Assembly (NCBI RefSeq): GCF_029633825.1
Contig: NZ_CP090641.1
Span: 3,162,001-3,226,000, forward strand
Direction of reading: 5' to 3'
Length of the DNA: 64,000 bases
DNA from: Burkholderia contaminans
GTDB lineage: Bacteria; Pseudomonadota; Gammaproteobacteria; Burkholderiales; Burkholderiaceae
A program made the translations under genes and the position numbers. Positions within the stretch are counted from its first letter, which is position 1; each line of letters opens with the position of its first letter. A model generated the notes under the pieces. The model saw only the letters and a program-made list of their open reading frames with translations, made no database searches and had not been told where the DNA came from. Positions 50,558-59,948 of the stretch are shown one piece after another.

Positions 50558-51820
50558 TCACGGATGGGCGGTAGTCGCGAGCGCGTCGAACCTGTCAGCT
50601 TCCGGAAAACGGCGCCAGGACTCCGGGCCTGCGTCGATTTCTGCGACCGTCAGCAGACACGCATCGAGTTCGCGACGCAACTGGACGTAATCGATCGACT
50701 GCCCGATGAAAACGATTTCCTGCCGGCAATCGCCAGCCGGTTCCTCCCATTTCTTCAGCACGCCCTCGCGACGATAGTCGTCATGTGGCCAGTCCGACGG
50801 TGGAGTAAACCGCCACCATCGGCCAACGTAGCCCCACTGGAACGCGTCGCCGGCCTGCACGAGCATGGCGGTTTCCGCATATCGATGCGCAGCCCAGACA
50901 TATCCCTTGCAGCGAAGCAGGCGGCCGTTGGTCCAGGGGCGACGCAGCCACGCGAGCAGGCGCGCCGGATGAAACGGCGCACGTTCGCGATAGACCCACG
51001 ACGCGACCCCGTACGCATCCGATTCCGACGGACGTTCGTCGGTCTGCATGCGTTGCATCCATCCCGGCGATTCGACGAGCGCCGTTAGATCGAAGCGCCG
51101 CGTATCCAGGACGTCCGACGGATCGACTTTGCCGTGCTGCATCGGCAGGATTCGCGCCGATGGATTCAGTGATGCCAGAATTGCGCGCAGCCGCTCGAAA
51201 CCCGCGTGGCCGATCCGGTCGAGTCGGCTCACGAGGATCACGTTCGCATATTCGACTTGTTCGATCAGCAGATCCGACAGCTTGCGCGGTGGATCGGCAT
51301 CGCTGCCGTTCGCGAGCGGGGCGTCGCGCGTGACCGGTTCGGCCGAAGCGATCATGTCCTCGAACGTCTCGCCGTTGACCACCGTGACGAGCGTGTCCAG
51401 CCGCGCGAGTTCGCTGAGGCTGAAGCCGTCCCGGTCGAGAAACGCGAACGTCTCCGCGACCGGCATCGGCTCCGAGATACCCGTCGACTCGATCAGCAGA
51501 TAATCGAAACGACGCTGCCGCGCAAGCGTGCTGATCTGCTCGAGCAGATCGGCGCGCAGCGTGCAGCAGATGCAACCGTTGGTCATTTCGACCAGTTCGT
51601 CCTCGCCTCGATGCAGCTCGACATTGCGCCGCACGTCGTCGGCGTCGACGTTCACTTCGCTCATGTCGTTGACGATCACGGCGACCTTCAGGCCGGCGCG
51701 GTTGCGCAGGATGTGGTTCAGCAACGTCGTCTTGCCGGCGCCGAGGAAGCCGGACAGCACGGTGACCGGAATCCTCGGCGCCGGGGCCGCAGGCACGTGT
51801 CGATTTGCCGGCGTCGTCAT
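50558..51820 (-). CDS. Nitrile hydratase activator, G3E GTPase (CobW/P47K-like)
   Basis: Metal-chaperone GTPase of 420 residues. P-loop [15 protein letters not shown] (24-38), the metal-binding CICC (83-86) in [19 protein letters not shown], the guanine-binding and Walker B-like IESTGISEP, and a C-terminal CobW_C domain with the segment [13 protein letters not shown]. It lies directly behind the nitrile hydratase genes with a four-base ATGA overlap at the beta subunit stop, the standard place for the Fe-type activator that loads iron. It is therefore likely needed for active nitrile hydratase. The start at 51820 is fixed by that overlap. Confidence 0.93.
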   Translation of the reverse strand: MTTPANRHVPAAPAPRIPVTVLSGFLGAGKTTLLNHILRNRAGLKVAVIVNDMSEVNVDADDVRRNVELHRGEDELVEMTNGCICCTLRADLLEQISTLARQRRFDYLLIESTGISEPMPVAETFAFLDRDGFSLSELARLDTLVTVVNGETFEDMIASAEPVTRDAPLANGSDADPPRKLSDLLIEQVEYANVILVSRLDRIGHAGFERLRAILASLNPSARILPMQHGKVDPSDVLDTRRFDLTALVESPGWMQRMQTDERPSESDAYGVASWVYRERAPFHPARLLAWLRRPWTNGRLLRCKGYVWAAHRYAETAMLVQAGDAFQWGYVGRWWRFTPPSDWPHDDYRREGVLKKWEEPAGDCRQEIVFIGQSIDYVQLRRELDACLLTVAEIDAGPESWRRFPEADRFDALATTAHP

Positions 51821-52470
51821 GCGCTCTGCCCAGGCGCGCGATCTAGGTAGCCTTCGAACAGGTCGACCACGACATAGCCGTCGTCGGCGGCGTCGCCCCA
51901 CAGATCCTTCACGCGGAACTCGACGTGATAGGTCGGCTGATGCGCGGCGCCGGTGTCGCCGTGGCCGATCGCATCCGGGAATGGCCACGATTCGGTCGTC
52001 CGGTGCAACACGACGCCTGCCTTGCCGCGAACGTAGCCTGGCGCGCGGATGTGTCCGCTGACGTATTCGTCGCGAACGACGACGCGATCGCCGACCTCGA
52101 ACCGCGTCGACTCGGGTGGGGCCGCGCGGCCGCCGGATCGCGGCGGGTTCGCGAGCCGGAAATGCGAACCGAGCGCGCGGTCGAGTTCATCCTGCGCGAG
52201 CACGCCGGTTTCGACGAGCAAGGTTGCGGTCGCGATTACGTAGCGCTCGTAGTAGCGCGTGCCGACGTGCTGGCGCACGTCGATGCGTTCGACTGCGTGA
52301 CGTACCTCGTCGACGCTGAATTTTTTCAGTTGGTCCACTCCGACGAACATCAGGCTGTACGCGAGATGCTCCCAGTCTTCCTTGAAGACAGGTTTGTAGC
52401 CGAGACTGTTGATCGTATGCGGCACCGGGCCGAAACCCTGGAATCCGCCGAGGTCGTGAAAGCCGTCCAT
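51817..52470 (-). CDS. nthB: Nitrile hydratase beta subunit
   Basis: Subunit of 217 residues. It starts [18 protein letters not shown], the classic beta start, and has the helical arm and SH3-like C-terminal barrel ([29 protein letters not shown]). The beta subunit forms the active-site cleft with the alpha subunit and supplies arginines that hold the oxidised metal ligands. It follows the alpha gene by 44 bases and overlaps the activator gene, so alpha-beta-activator form one operon leftward. Confidence 0.95.
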   Translation of the reverse strand: MDGFHDLGGFQGFGPVPHTINSLGYKPVFKEDWEHLAYSLMFVGVDQLKKFSVDEVRHAVERIDVRQHVGTRYYERYVIATATLLVETGVLAQDELDRALGSHFRLANPPRSGGRAAPPESTRFEVGDRVVVRDEYVSGHIRAPGYVRGKAGVVLHRTTESWPFPDAIGHGDTGAAHQPTYHVEFRVKDLWGDAADDGYVVVDLFEGYLDRAPGQSA

Positions 52471-52514
52471 ATGTGATCTCCGAGATGAAGGTCGAGAGCG
52501 AAACGTGGTGCGAG

Positions 52515-53114
52515 TCAGTGCGCGCGCGGCAGCGCAACGCCGATCAGCACGTCCTTCGTGACGAGCGTGCGCAGTTGTTCCTCGGTCATGTGCTCGCTGC
52601 CGGCCGGCCGCACGGGCAGCACGAGATAGCGGCTTTCGGCGGTCGTATCCCAGACCTTCACGACGACGTCATCGGGCAGGTCGGTGCCGAGCTCCCGCAG
52701 TACCGTGCGCCCTTCGCGGACGAGCCGTGCACGATATTCGAAGCCCTTGTACCACTCGGGCGGCAGCCCGAGTACCGGCCAGTTCGTGCATGAGCACAGG
52801 CTGCAGACGATCACGTTCTTCAGCGTCGGGGTGTCTTCGAGCGCAACGATGTATTCGCCCTGCGGACCGGTGTAGCCGAACTGCGCGCATGCGGCCGTGC
52901 CGTCCTTCAGCAGAAGTTCGCGAAACCCCGGGTCGACCCACGCGCGCGCGACGATGCGCGCGCCGTTGGCCGGATCCCAGGTCGTGGACATCAGCTCGGT
53001 CAGATTTTCGATATAGCCGTCGGGAATCAGGTTCTTCTCTTTCATCACGCGAAACAGCGCCCAGGCGCGTTCGCCGGGCGTCGAGCGTGTTTCCTCGGAA
53101 GGAATCGTGTTCAT
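52515..53114 (-). CDS. nthA: Fe-type nitrile hydratase alpha subunit
   Basis: Catalytic subunit of 199 residues that hydrates nitriles to amides. The metal motif is VCSLCSCT with C104, C107 and C109; Fe-type enzymes read CSLCSC while cobalt enzymes read CTLCSC, so this is predicted to be the iron form, and its last two cysteines should be oxidised post-translationally. The ATG at 53114 is preceded by AAGGAG at seven bases. It heads the leftward operon and faces the aldoxime dehydratase genes across a 506-base control region. Confidence 0.96.
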   Translation of the reverse strand: MNTIPSEETRSTPGERAWALFRVMKEKNLIPDGYIENLTELMSTTWDPANGARIVARAWVDPGFRELLLKDGTAACAQFGYTGPQGEYIVALEDTPTLKNVIVCSLCSCTNWPVLGLPPEWYKGFEYRARLVREGRTVLRELGTDLPDDVVVKVWDTTAESRYLVLPVRPAGSEHMTEEQLRTLVTKDVLIGVALPRAH

Positions 53115-53620
53115 CGTGGGGCTCCTTGTCGTGGTTCGGGGCGACCGTCGCCACGGCGTTGCGACTGCCGTGGCGGGGTGTGGGCGCGTCGTGTCGATCA
53201 CGCTCGACGAGCAGGGTAAGAAGAGAAAAAGCGCGGTTCTTTGCCAGCACGGATCGGAAACTGTGCCGAGACGGCCCCCGGTGGGCGGCCGGCGCCGACG
53301 CGCACCGGATGCACGGCGATTCATGGCATCGACAGGGCGTCCGGCACGCAAAGGCGGCAGCCGGCGTGCGTTTTACGACCGCCGTATGGCACCGGCCACG
53401 GAGGTCCGCCACAGCCTATTTCTTGTTCCGCCGGAAAACAGAAATGCGGATTTTGCCTTTCTATTCTCACCCTCAAGCGATGGCCGTCCGGTGTCGCGAA
53501 TCGTCGGCACTCTCCCGAGTACCGGCGGAATAACAGTCAGCCAGCACCCCGCGATTCCATCGTCCGGCAACAGTTCCCGTTCGTCGAACATGGCGGTGTC
53601 TGCGCATCCAGGTGAGGAGC
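53115..53620. other. Divergent control region of the nitrile pathway
   Basis: A 506-base gap between the leftward nitrile hydratase operon and the rightward aldoxime dehydratase/amidase genes. The stretch at about 53410-53480 is clearly AT-richer and is the likely promoter zone. The long frame on the plus strand here is made of antisense nthA and low-complexity codons and is not a gene. No perfect operator repeat stands out; the AraC-type regulator at 57378 is the expected activator. Confidence 0.5.
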
Positions 53621-54517
53621 ATGATGGGCAACGTCAACAGAATGAAACTGAAGCGAATCGCGCGGTGGATCGGCTTGTCGCTGATGGTCGTCGCATCGCA
53701 TTACGCAGGCGCGGTCGAGGTCGATTCCGGCGACTACGAGCAGTATCCGGCCGGTGCGACGATCGGCGTGCTGTACTACAACTATTCGGCGACGAACGCG
53801 TACTACGCAAATGGCCACCGGACGTCGGATTTCGATCTGCAGTCCAATGTCGGCATCGCCCGCTTGCTGCATGTGTTCCAGCTCACCGACAGGCTCACGA
53901 TCGATCCGCAGGTGTTGCTGCCGTTCGGTCACATCAGTAGCTTCGGAAACGCCGGCACGCTTGGCAGTACGAATGGTGTCGGCGACGTGATCCTGACCGC
54001 TCCGTTGAAATTCCGCCTGAACGAAGCGAAGGACGTCGTCGCCGCGACGGTCTACGTTTACGCGCCGACCGGGAGTTACGACCAGAACCGTGGTCTCAAT
54101 CTCGGCGCCAACCGCTGGTCGCTCGATTTTCAGGCGGCCTACATCAAGCACTTTTCACCGCAGTGGGCACTCGATCTCGTCGGCGACGCGATCTGGTACG
54201 GCAACAACGCGTCGTATGGCGCGAACGGTGCGACGCTGCATCAGCGGATGAGCTACAGCGCACAGGCGATGGTGCGTTACATGCCCGATCCCGGCACGTC
54301 GATCGGGATCGGTATCACCCAGCTCTGGGGCGGTGAAACGAGCGTCGATGGCGCGGACAACAACGACGCGCTACGCACGACGCGCCTGCGGATTACCGCG
54401 GCGAAGTTCGTGACGAAGGCCGACCAGGTGCAAATCCAGCTCGGCACCGACCTGAGCGTGCGCAACGGCCCGAAGAACAGCCTGCTCGCCGGTCTGCGTT
54501 ACGCGCACATCTTCTGA
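53621..54517 (+). CDS. Outer-membrane protein, MetA-pathway/phenol-degradation transporter family
   Basis: Predicted outer-membrane beta-barrel of 298 residues. The signal peptide (ARWIGLSLMVVASHYAGA) is cut near AGA; the mature protein begins VDSGDYEQYPAGATIGVLYYNYSATNAYYANGHR, the hallmark of the putative phenol-degradation/MetA-pathway (PF13557-like) family, and alternates aromatic strands up to the terminal FXXXYAHIF-type LRYAHIF. Members sit in catabolic operons for hydrophobic compounds and probably let the substrate cross the outer membrane. It is first in the rightward operon before aldoxime dehydratase. Start at the 53621 or 53624 ATG next to AGGAG. Confidence 0.85.
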   Translation: MMGNVNRMKLKRIARWIGLSLMVVASHYAGAVEVDSGDYEQYPAGATIGVLYYNYSATNAYYANGHRTSDFDLQSNVGIARLLHVFQLTDRLTIDPQVLLPFGHISSFGNAGTLGSTNGVGDVILTAPLKFRLNEAKDVVAATVYVYAPTGSYDQNRGLNLGANRWSLDFQAAYIKHFSPQWALDLVGDAIWYGNNASYGANGATLHQRMSYSAQAMVRYMPDPGTSIGIGITQLWGGETSVDGADNNDALRTTRLRITAAKFVTKADQVQIQLGTDLSVRNGPKNSLLAGLRYAHIF

Positions 54518-54609
54518 CCACCCGCATGCGCCGGGATATGGCCGGTGCATCCCGCTCTTTCCCCACGTCGATACCTCGACACCCGATTACCTTTCCAGAG
54601 AGGTCACGC

Positions 54610-55668
54610 ATGGAATCCGCCATCGACAAACACCTGATCTGCCCGCGGACGCTGTCACGCCGCGTCGCCGATGATTACCGGCCGCCGTTCCCGATGTACG
54701 TCGCCCGGGCCGCCGAAGACCTGAGCCAGGTCGTGATGGGCTATTTCGGCGTCCAGTATCGCGGCGTCGACAGGCGCGCAGCGGCGCTGGCCGCATTGCG
54801 CCGGATCGTCGCCGATTTCGGTGCGCAGGACGGCCCGAACAACTTCGACCTGACACAACACACCGACGACCAGGGCTACGAGAACCTGATTGCCGTCGGC
54901 TACTGGCGCGATCCGGCCGCGTATGGGCGCTGGATTGCGTCGCCGGCAATCGTCGAATGGTGGGCTTCCGACGCACGCCTCGCGGACGGGATCGGCTACT
55001 TCAGGGAAATCGTCGCGCCGCGCGCCGAGCAGTTCGAGACGCTTTACGCATTCACGAGCGATTTCCCGGGCGTCGGCGCGATCATGGACGGCGTCAGCGG
55101 CGAGATCGAGGAGCACGGCTACTGGGGTTCGATGCGCGACCGGTTCCCGATTTCGCAGACGGACTGGATGACCGCGGACGGCGAGTTGCGCATCGTCGAG
55201 GGCGATCCGGCTCGCGGCGGCCGTGTGGTCGTACTTGCACACGACAACATCGCGCTGATTCGATCCGGTCAGGACTGGCGCGCCGCGGAGACTGACGAGC
55301 GCCGACTGTATCTGGAGGAGATCGAGCCGACGCTGCGCAGCGGAATGGAGTTTCTGCGCGACAACGGCAAGGACGTCGGCTGCTACAGCAATCGCTACGT
55401 GCGCTCGATCGATCTCGACGGCAACGTGCTCGACGAGAGTTACAACATCGGCCACTGGCGCTCGCTCGACCGCCTCGAGCGCTGGGCCGAATCCCATCCG
55501 ACGCACCTGCGGATCTTCGTCACGTTCTTCCGCGTCGTCACCGGGCTGTCCAAACTGCGGCTGTATCACGAGGTTTCCGTCTTCGATGCAAAGCATCAGG
55601 TCTACGAATACGTGAACTGCCATCCGCGCACCGGACTGATGCGCGACGCCGTCGCCATCGCCCGCTGA
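54610..55668 (+). CDS. oxd: Aldoxime dehydratase (phenylacetaldoxime dehydratase family), haem enzyme
   Basis: Cytoplasmic haem protein of 352 residues that dehydrates aldoximes to nitriles. The residues known from Rhodococcus OxdRE can be placed at the same numbers: R178 (in SMRDRFP), S219 (ALIRSG), proximal haem ligand H299 (SHPTHLRIF) and H320 (RLYHEVS). Length equals the family (about 350). Ribosome site AGAGAGGTCACGC precedes the ATG at 54610. It lies between the outer-membrane protein and the amidase gene (56 bases before its start) and opposite the nitrile hydratase operon, so the nitrile made here is the substrate for the next enzyme. Confidence 0.96.
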   Translation: MESAIDKHLICPRTLSRRVADDYRPPFPMYVARAAEDLSQVVMGYFGVQYRGVDRRAAALAALRRIVADFGAQDGPNNFDLTQHTDDQGYENLIAVGYWRDPAAYGRWIASPAIVEWWASDARLADGIGYFREIVAPRAEQFETLYAFTSDFPGVGAIMDGVSGEIEEHGYWGSMRDRFPISQTDWMTADGELRIVEGDPARGGRVVVLAHDNIALIRSGQDWRAAETDERRLYLEEIEPTLRSGMEFLRDNGKDVGCYSNRYVRSIDLDGNVLDESYNIGHWRSLDRLERWAESHPTHLRIFVTFFRVVTGLSKLRLYHEVSVFDAKHQVYEYVNCHPRTGLMRDAVAIAR

Positions 55669-55724
55669 ACCCTGTCGGCGCCAGCCAAGGCTGGCGGTGC
55701 CGCTTACCAAACTGGAGAATGTCG

Positions 55725-57251
55725 ATGGCCATCAGACGCCCGACCCGCGAACAACTGTCCGACATCGCAGCCGGCTTCGGCTTTCATGTCGATTCCCGCC
55801 AACTCGCCGAATACGACGATGCGCTGCAGGCCAACTTCGACGCGTACGACGTGATCGACGCGCTGCCCGACCATCTGCCCGTCGTCGCGTATCCGCGCAC
55901 GCCCGGCTACCGCCCGGAAGGCGACGAGAACCGTTACGGCGCATGGGCGCAGAAGATTACGATCCACGGCGCCGCCGACGGCAAGCTGCGCGGCAAGACG
56001 GTGGCCGTGAAAGACAACATCTGCGTCGCCGGCGTGCCGATGCGCAATGGCGCGAGCACGTTCGAGGGCTACGTGCCCGATGTCGATGCGACCGTCGTCA
56101 CGCGGGTGCTCGACGCCGGCGCGACGATCGCCGGCAAGGCGACCTGCGAGTACTACTGTTTTTCCGGCGGCTCGCACACGAGCGCGTCGGGGCCGGTGCA
56201 CAATCCGCGCAAGGCTGGACACTCGTCCGGCGGCTCGTCGTCCGGCAGTGGCGCGCTGGTCGCGAGCGGCGAGGTCGACATGGCGCTCGGCGGTGACCAG
56301 GGCGGCTCGGTGAGAATCCCGTCCGCCTATTGCGGCATCTACGGGATGAAGCCGACGCACGGGCTCGTGCCGTACACCGGCGCGATGCCGATCGAGGCGA
56401 CCGTCGATCATCTCGGGCCGATGACGAGCACCGTGCTCGACAACGCGCTGCTGCTCGACGTCATCGCGGGCGACGACGGGCTCGATCCGCGCCAACGGAT
56501 GTTGCCGCCGCGCGCCGATTATCTCGGCGCGATCCGCGACGGCATCTCGGGCCTGCGGATCGGCATTCTGCGCGAGGCGTTCGGGCTCGCGAATTCGGAG
56601 AAAGTGGTCGACGAGGCGGTGCGGGTCGCCGCGCTCCGGTTGCGCAAGCTGGGCGCGAGCGTCGACGAAGTGTCGGTGCCGCTGCATGCGGCCGGCACCG
56701 CTATCTGGCTGCCGATTGCGGCCGAGGGTGCGACGCAGCAGATGATGAAGGGCAACAGCCACGGTTTCAACTGGGGCGGCCTGTACGTGACCGGCATGAT
56801 CGATCATCACGCGGGCTGGCGCGAGCGCGCCGACGAACTGCCGGATACCGTGAAGGTGACGATGCTGCTCGGCGAATATTTCACGAGCCGGTATCGCGGG
56901 CGCTACTACGCGAAGTGCCAGAACCTCGCGCGACGCCTGCGATCGGCTTACGACGCGGCGCTGCAGTCGTATGACGTATTGCTGATGCCGACCGTACCGA
57001 TGCGCGCGTCGGTACTGCCGAAGGCCGGCTGTACGACGTCCGAATCGCTGACGCGGGCGTTCGAGATGCTCGCGAATACGGCGCCGTTCGACGTGTCCGG
57101 GCATCCGGCCATGTCGCTGCCGTGCGGGGTAGCCGACGATCTGCCCATCGGGCTGCAACTGGTCGGGCGCCGCTTCGACGAGGCGACGATCTACCGCTGC
57201 GCCTATGCGTATGAACAGTCTTCCGACTGGCGTCAGACGGCATTCGCATGA
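55725..57251 (+). CDS. Amidase, signature family, acting after nitrile hydratase
   Basis: Serine amidase of 508 residues. With the ATG at 55725 (GGAGAATGTCG upstream) the catalytic triad is K96 (TVAVKDNI), cis-serine S171 (GHSSGGSSSGSG) and nucleophile S195 (GGDQGGSVRIPS). This numbering equals that of the Rhodococcus amidase that works with nitrile hydratase, which also supports the start. It turns the amide into the acid and ammonia. The gene ends the aldoxime operon and completes the chain aldoxime, nitrile, amide, acid. The ATG at 55719 is six bases upstream and less well placed. Confidence 0.94.
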   Translation: MAIRRPTREQLSDIAAGFGFHVDSRQLAEYDDALQANFDAYDVIDALPDHLPVVAYPRTPGYRPEGDENRYGAWAQKITIHGAADGKLRGKTVAVKDNICVAGVPMRNGASTFEGYVPDVDATVVTRVLDAGATIAGKATCEYYCFSGGSHTSASGPVHNPRKAGHSSGGSSSGSGALVASGEVDMALGGDQGGSVRIPSAYCGIYGMKPTHGLVPYTGAMPIEATVDHLGPMTSTVLDNALLLDVIAGDDGLDPRQRMLPPRADYLGAIRDGISGLRIGILREAFGLANSEKVVDEAVRVAALRLRKLGASVDEVSVPLHAAGTAIWLPIAAEGATQQMMKGNSHGFNWGGLYVTGMIDHHAGWRERADELPDTVKVTMLLGEYFTSRYRGRYYAKCQNLARRLRSAYDAALQSYDVLLMPTVPMRASVLPKAGCTTSESLTRAFEMLANTAPFDVSGHPAMSLPCGVADDLPIGLQLVGRRFDEATIYRCAYAYEQSSDWRQTAFA

Positions 57252-57377
57252 CATGCCCGGCGCGGCAGCGCATCGCCGCGCCGCATGTCGGTCCGACCGG
57301 CAACGCGGCTTGCACGGTTGCCGATTGGACAATGCGCTTTTGAACGGGCACGCTACCGGCTGCGTGTTGGCTAACCC

Positions 57378-58433
57378 ATGTGGGGCACGATCATGACGAT
57401 GCGTCCTTTCCCGCGCGCGGCAAGCGGCGACGCGCCCGGCCCGGCGTCCGGCAGCCCGCCGGACGAATGGACGAATTCGGCGATTGAGGTGGCGACCGAC
57501 GGCTCGGTCAGCCAGCGTATCGAGTTTTGGCGCGAGACGATTCTGCGTTTGTTCGCGGACGTGCAGATCGCGGCCGTGCAGAAAGCCGATTTCTTCGGCC
57601 AGGTGCGGCAGCGCAAATGCGAAAAGATGCGAATCTCGGAAATCTACGCAAGCGAGCAGGCTGTGATTCGGCGCTATCGCCAGGCGCGGAGCGAGTATGA
57701 GGACAAGTATTTCGGCGTATTGATGCTCGAGGGCAGCCAATCGGTCGAGCAGGACGGCAAGATCGTCACGCTGCGCCCCGGGGATTTTGCGATCTACGAT
57801 GCGACCCGGCCTCACCACCTGCAGTTCGGCCAGTCGTGGCGCGAGATCGTCGTCAGCATTCCCCGCGCGACCCTGAACCAGCTCGTCATCGGGATGGAAC
57901 ACCGCACGGCCTGCCCGACGCAAACCGGGGAGGGCGTCGGCAGCGTCATGCGTGCGTTTCTCGAGCAGATGTCGTCGCAGATCCGCAGTGTGACCGAGGA
58001 AGAGATGCGGCAGTTGTCGGATACCGCGATCTCGCTGATCGCGATGACCCTCGGGGGCATGCAGCGCAACGACCTCGCGCAATCGAGGATGAAGGCGTTG
58101 ACGCTGACGCGTGTCAAACGGCATCTGCTCGAGCACCTGCACGATCCGGATCTGAGCCCGATGATGATCGAGCGGTCGATCGGGATGTCGTCGCGGTACA
58201 TCAACAAGCTGTTCGAGGCCGAAAACACGTCGCTGATGCGTTACGTATTGAACCTGCGGCTCGAACGGTGCGCGCAGGATCTTGCGAATCCGCAATGCGC
58301 GGTGCTGCGCGTGTCCGACATCGCGTTGCGCTGGGGATTCAACGACATGTCGCATTTCAGTCGCGTGTTTCGGGAGCGGTTTGCGATGTCGCCGCGGGCG
58401 TGGCGCGAGCAGGGCGGCAAGCCGCGTGCGTAA
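57378..58433 (+). CDS. AraC/XylS-family regulator of the nitrile pathway
   Basis: Regulator of 351 residues. N-terminal AraC_binding_2-like domain (about 60-200, QRKCEKMRISEIYASEQAVIRRYRQARS) and C-terminal double HTH (MMIERSIGMSSRYINKLFEAENTSLMRYVLNLRLERC; VSDIALRWGFNDMSHFSRVFRERFAMSPRAWRE). AraC-type regulators such as OxdR and NitR accompany aldoxime/nitrile genes in other bacteria and are induced by the substrate. It follows the amidase by 126 bases on the same strand. The start at 57378 (MWGTIMTMRPF) could be the later ATG at 57393. Confidence 0.9.
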   Translation: MWGTIMTMRPFPRAASGDAPGPASGSPPDEWTNSAIEVATDGSVSQRIEFWRETILRLFADVQIAAVQKADFFGQVRQRKCEKMRISEIYASEQAVIRRYRQARSEYEDKYFGVLMLEGSQSVEQDGKIVTLRPGDFAIYDATRPHHLQFGQSWREIVVSIPRATLNQLVIGMEHRTACPTQTGEGVGSVMRAFLEQMSSQIRSVTEEEMRQLSDTAISLIAMTLGGMQRNDLAQSRMKALTLTRVKRHLLEHLHDPDLSPMMIERSIGMSSRYINKLFEAENTSLMRYVLNLRLERCAQDLANPQCAVLRVSDIALRWGFNDMSHFSRVFRERFAMSPRAWREQGGKPRA

Positions 58434-58508
58434 CCAGTCCCGGGCCGCGTTCGCGGCAGGCAAGCGCCGATCGGAAGAGCGGCTGGACGGCGACTGGCGC
58501 GGCAGCCG

Positions 58509-59948
58509 TCAGTGCAGCGCGCGCGGCGCGTGGGCCGGCCGCGCATCGCGCGCGTCGGCCGGGCGCAGCGGGACGCCTGCGCGGGCTTGGGTCGATACCG
58601 AGAACCCGAACGTGTTGACGCCGCCCGAACACGCGACGAATACGCTGCCGCCGTGCATCTCGGCCACGGCCTTGACGATCGACAGCCCGAGCCCGTGGTT
58701 CTCCTTGCTGTTCGCGCGCGCTTCCTCGAGCCGGTAGAAACGCTCGAACACGTGCGAGCGCTGCACCGGGTCGATCGGCTCGCCGGGGTTCGACACCGCC
58801 ATGTCGACGAGCGTGTCGCGGCGCGTGATCGTCACGTTCACCGTCGCGCCGGGCGCCGAATGCTGGATCGCGTTGATCAGCAGGTTCGTCATCGCGCGGC
58901 GGAACAGCGACGGATCGACGGCCGCGCGCGCATCGCCGTGCAGCTCGGCGCGCAACTGCGCTTCGTCCAGCGGGATTTCGAGGAAGTCGAGCATGCGCCG
59001 CACTTCGTCGGCGAGCGACACGTCCTTCAGGTCGGTCGCGCGTTCGCCGCGGTCGCTGCGCGACAGGAACAGCATGTCGTTGATGATCACGCGCAGCCGC
59101 TCGAATTCCTCGAGGTTCGACTGCAGCGTCCGCTCCATCCGCTCGACCGTGCGGTCGCGGCTGGTCAGCGCGACCTGGGTCTGGCCGATCAGGATGCTGA
59201 TCGGCGTGCGCAGCTCGTGCGCGACGTCCGCGTTGAACGCCTCGAGCCGCGCGTAGGTTTGCTGGATGCGGTCGAGCGCACCGTTGAACGACGTGGCGAG
59301 GTCGCGCAGCTCGGGCGGCAGCGCGTCGGTCTGCAGCCGCTGGCGGCGGTTCGCGAGGCTGATCGCCGAGGCGTCCTGCGACAGCCGGTCGAGCGGCGCG
59401 AGCCCGAAGCGGGCCACCGCGCGGCTCAGCAGCAGCGTGATGATCGTGGCGATCGTGATCAGCCCGGCGAGCGTCCAGCCGAAGCGGCGCAGCATCCGCT
59501 GCGTGCGCTCGCACGAGCTGGCGACGATCAGCTTCAACGCCGGCCGCTCGCCGTTACCGGCCACCGTGACGGTCTTCGTCATCACGTCGTAGGTGCTGTG
59601 GTTCAGCGCGTAGCGCTGGAACGCGCCGAGCGGTGCGCCGACGGGCACGCCGTCGACGGGCGTGCCGAAGCGGAAATCCGGATTCGGGCTGTCGACCTGG
59701 TAGTGCGTCGAGCCGTCGGGCGGTTCGAGGTCGGCGAGCTTTTCCTGCATGAGACGACCGCGCATGGACGTGGTCGCATGCGACACGATCATCTCTGCCA
59801 CCTTGGTGCGCGTGTCGAGCGTCGCGCGCAGCTCGGCGAACAGCTGGCGCTCCATGATCACGAACAGCCCGCAGCCCACCAGCGTGAACACGAGCAGCGA
59901 CACGATGCCGAACATCGCCGACAGCCGCAGGACGATCGAGCGTTTCAT
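58509..59948 (-). CDS. Heavy-metal-type sensor histidine kinase (CusS/IrlS-like)
   Basis: Inner-membrane kinase of 479 residues. First helix at about 9-31 (SAMFGIVSLLVFTLVGCGLFV), periplasmic sensor region (40-155), second helix (about 158-175), HAMP (180-232), HisKA with H244 in DVAHELRTPISILIGQ, and HATPase with N (LINAIQHSA), G and other boxes (KENHGLGLSIVKAVAEMHGG). The family controls copper, silver or zinc efflux. The ATG at 59948 overlaps the response-regulator stop by four bases. It is the last gene of the leftward RND efflux operon. Confidence 0.9.
   Translation of the reverse strand: MKRSIVLRLSAMFGIVSLLVFTLVGCGLFVIMERQLFAELRATLDTRTKVAEMIVSHATTSMRGRLMQEKLADLEPPDGSTHYQVDSPNPDFRFGTPVDGVPVGAPLGAFQRYALNHSTYDVMTKTVTVAGNGERPALKLIVASSCERTQRMLRRFGWTLAGLITIATIITLLLSRAVARFGLAPLDRLSQDASAISLANRRQRLQTDALPPELRDLATSFNGALDRIQQTYARLEAFNADVAHELRTPISILIGQTQVALTSRDRTVERMERTLQSNLEEFERLRVIINDMLFLSRSDRGERATDLKDVSLADEVRRMLDFLEIPLDEAQLRAELHGDARAAVDPSLFRRAMTNLLINAIQHSAPGATVNVTITRRDTLVDMAVSNPGEPIDPVQRSHVFERFYRLEEARANSKENHGLGLSIVKAVAEMHGGSVFVACSGGVNTFGFSVSTQARAGVPLRPADARDARPAHAPRALH

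Noticed and set aside
53107..53940. 277-residue plus-strand frame before the outer-membrane protein gene
   Set aside because: It is out of frame with the real gene, overlaps it in the wrong frame and has low-complexity, arginine-rich content.
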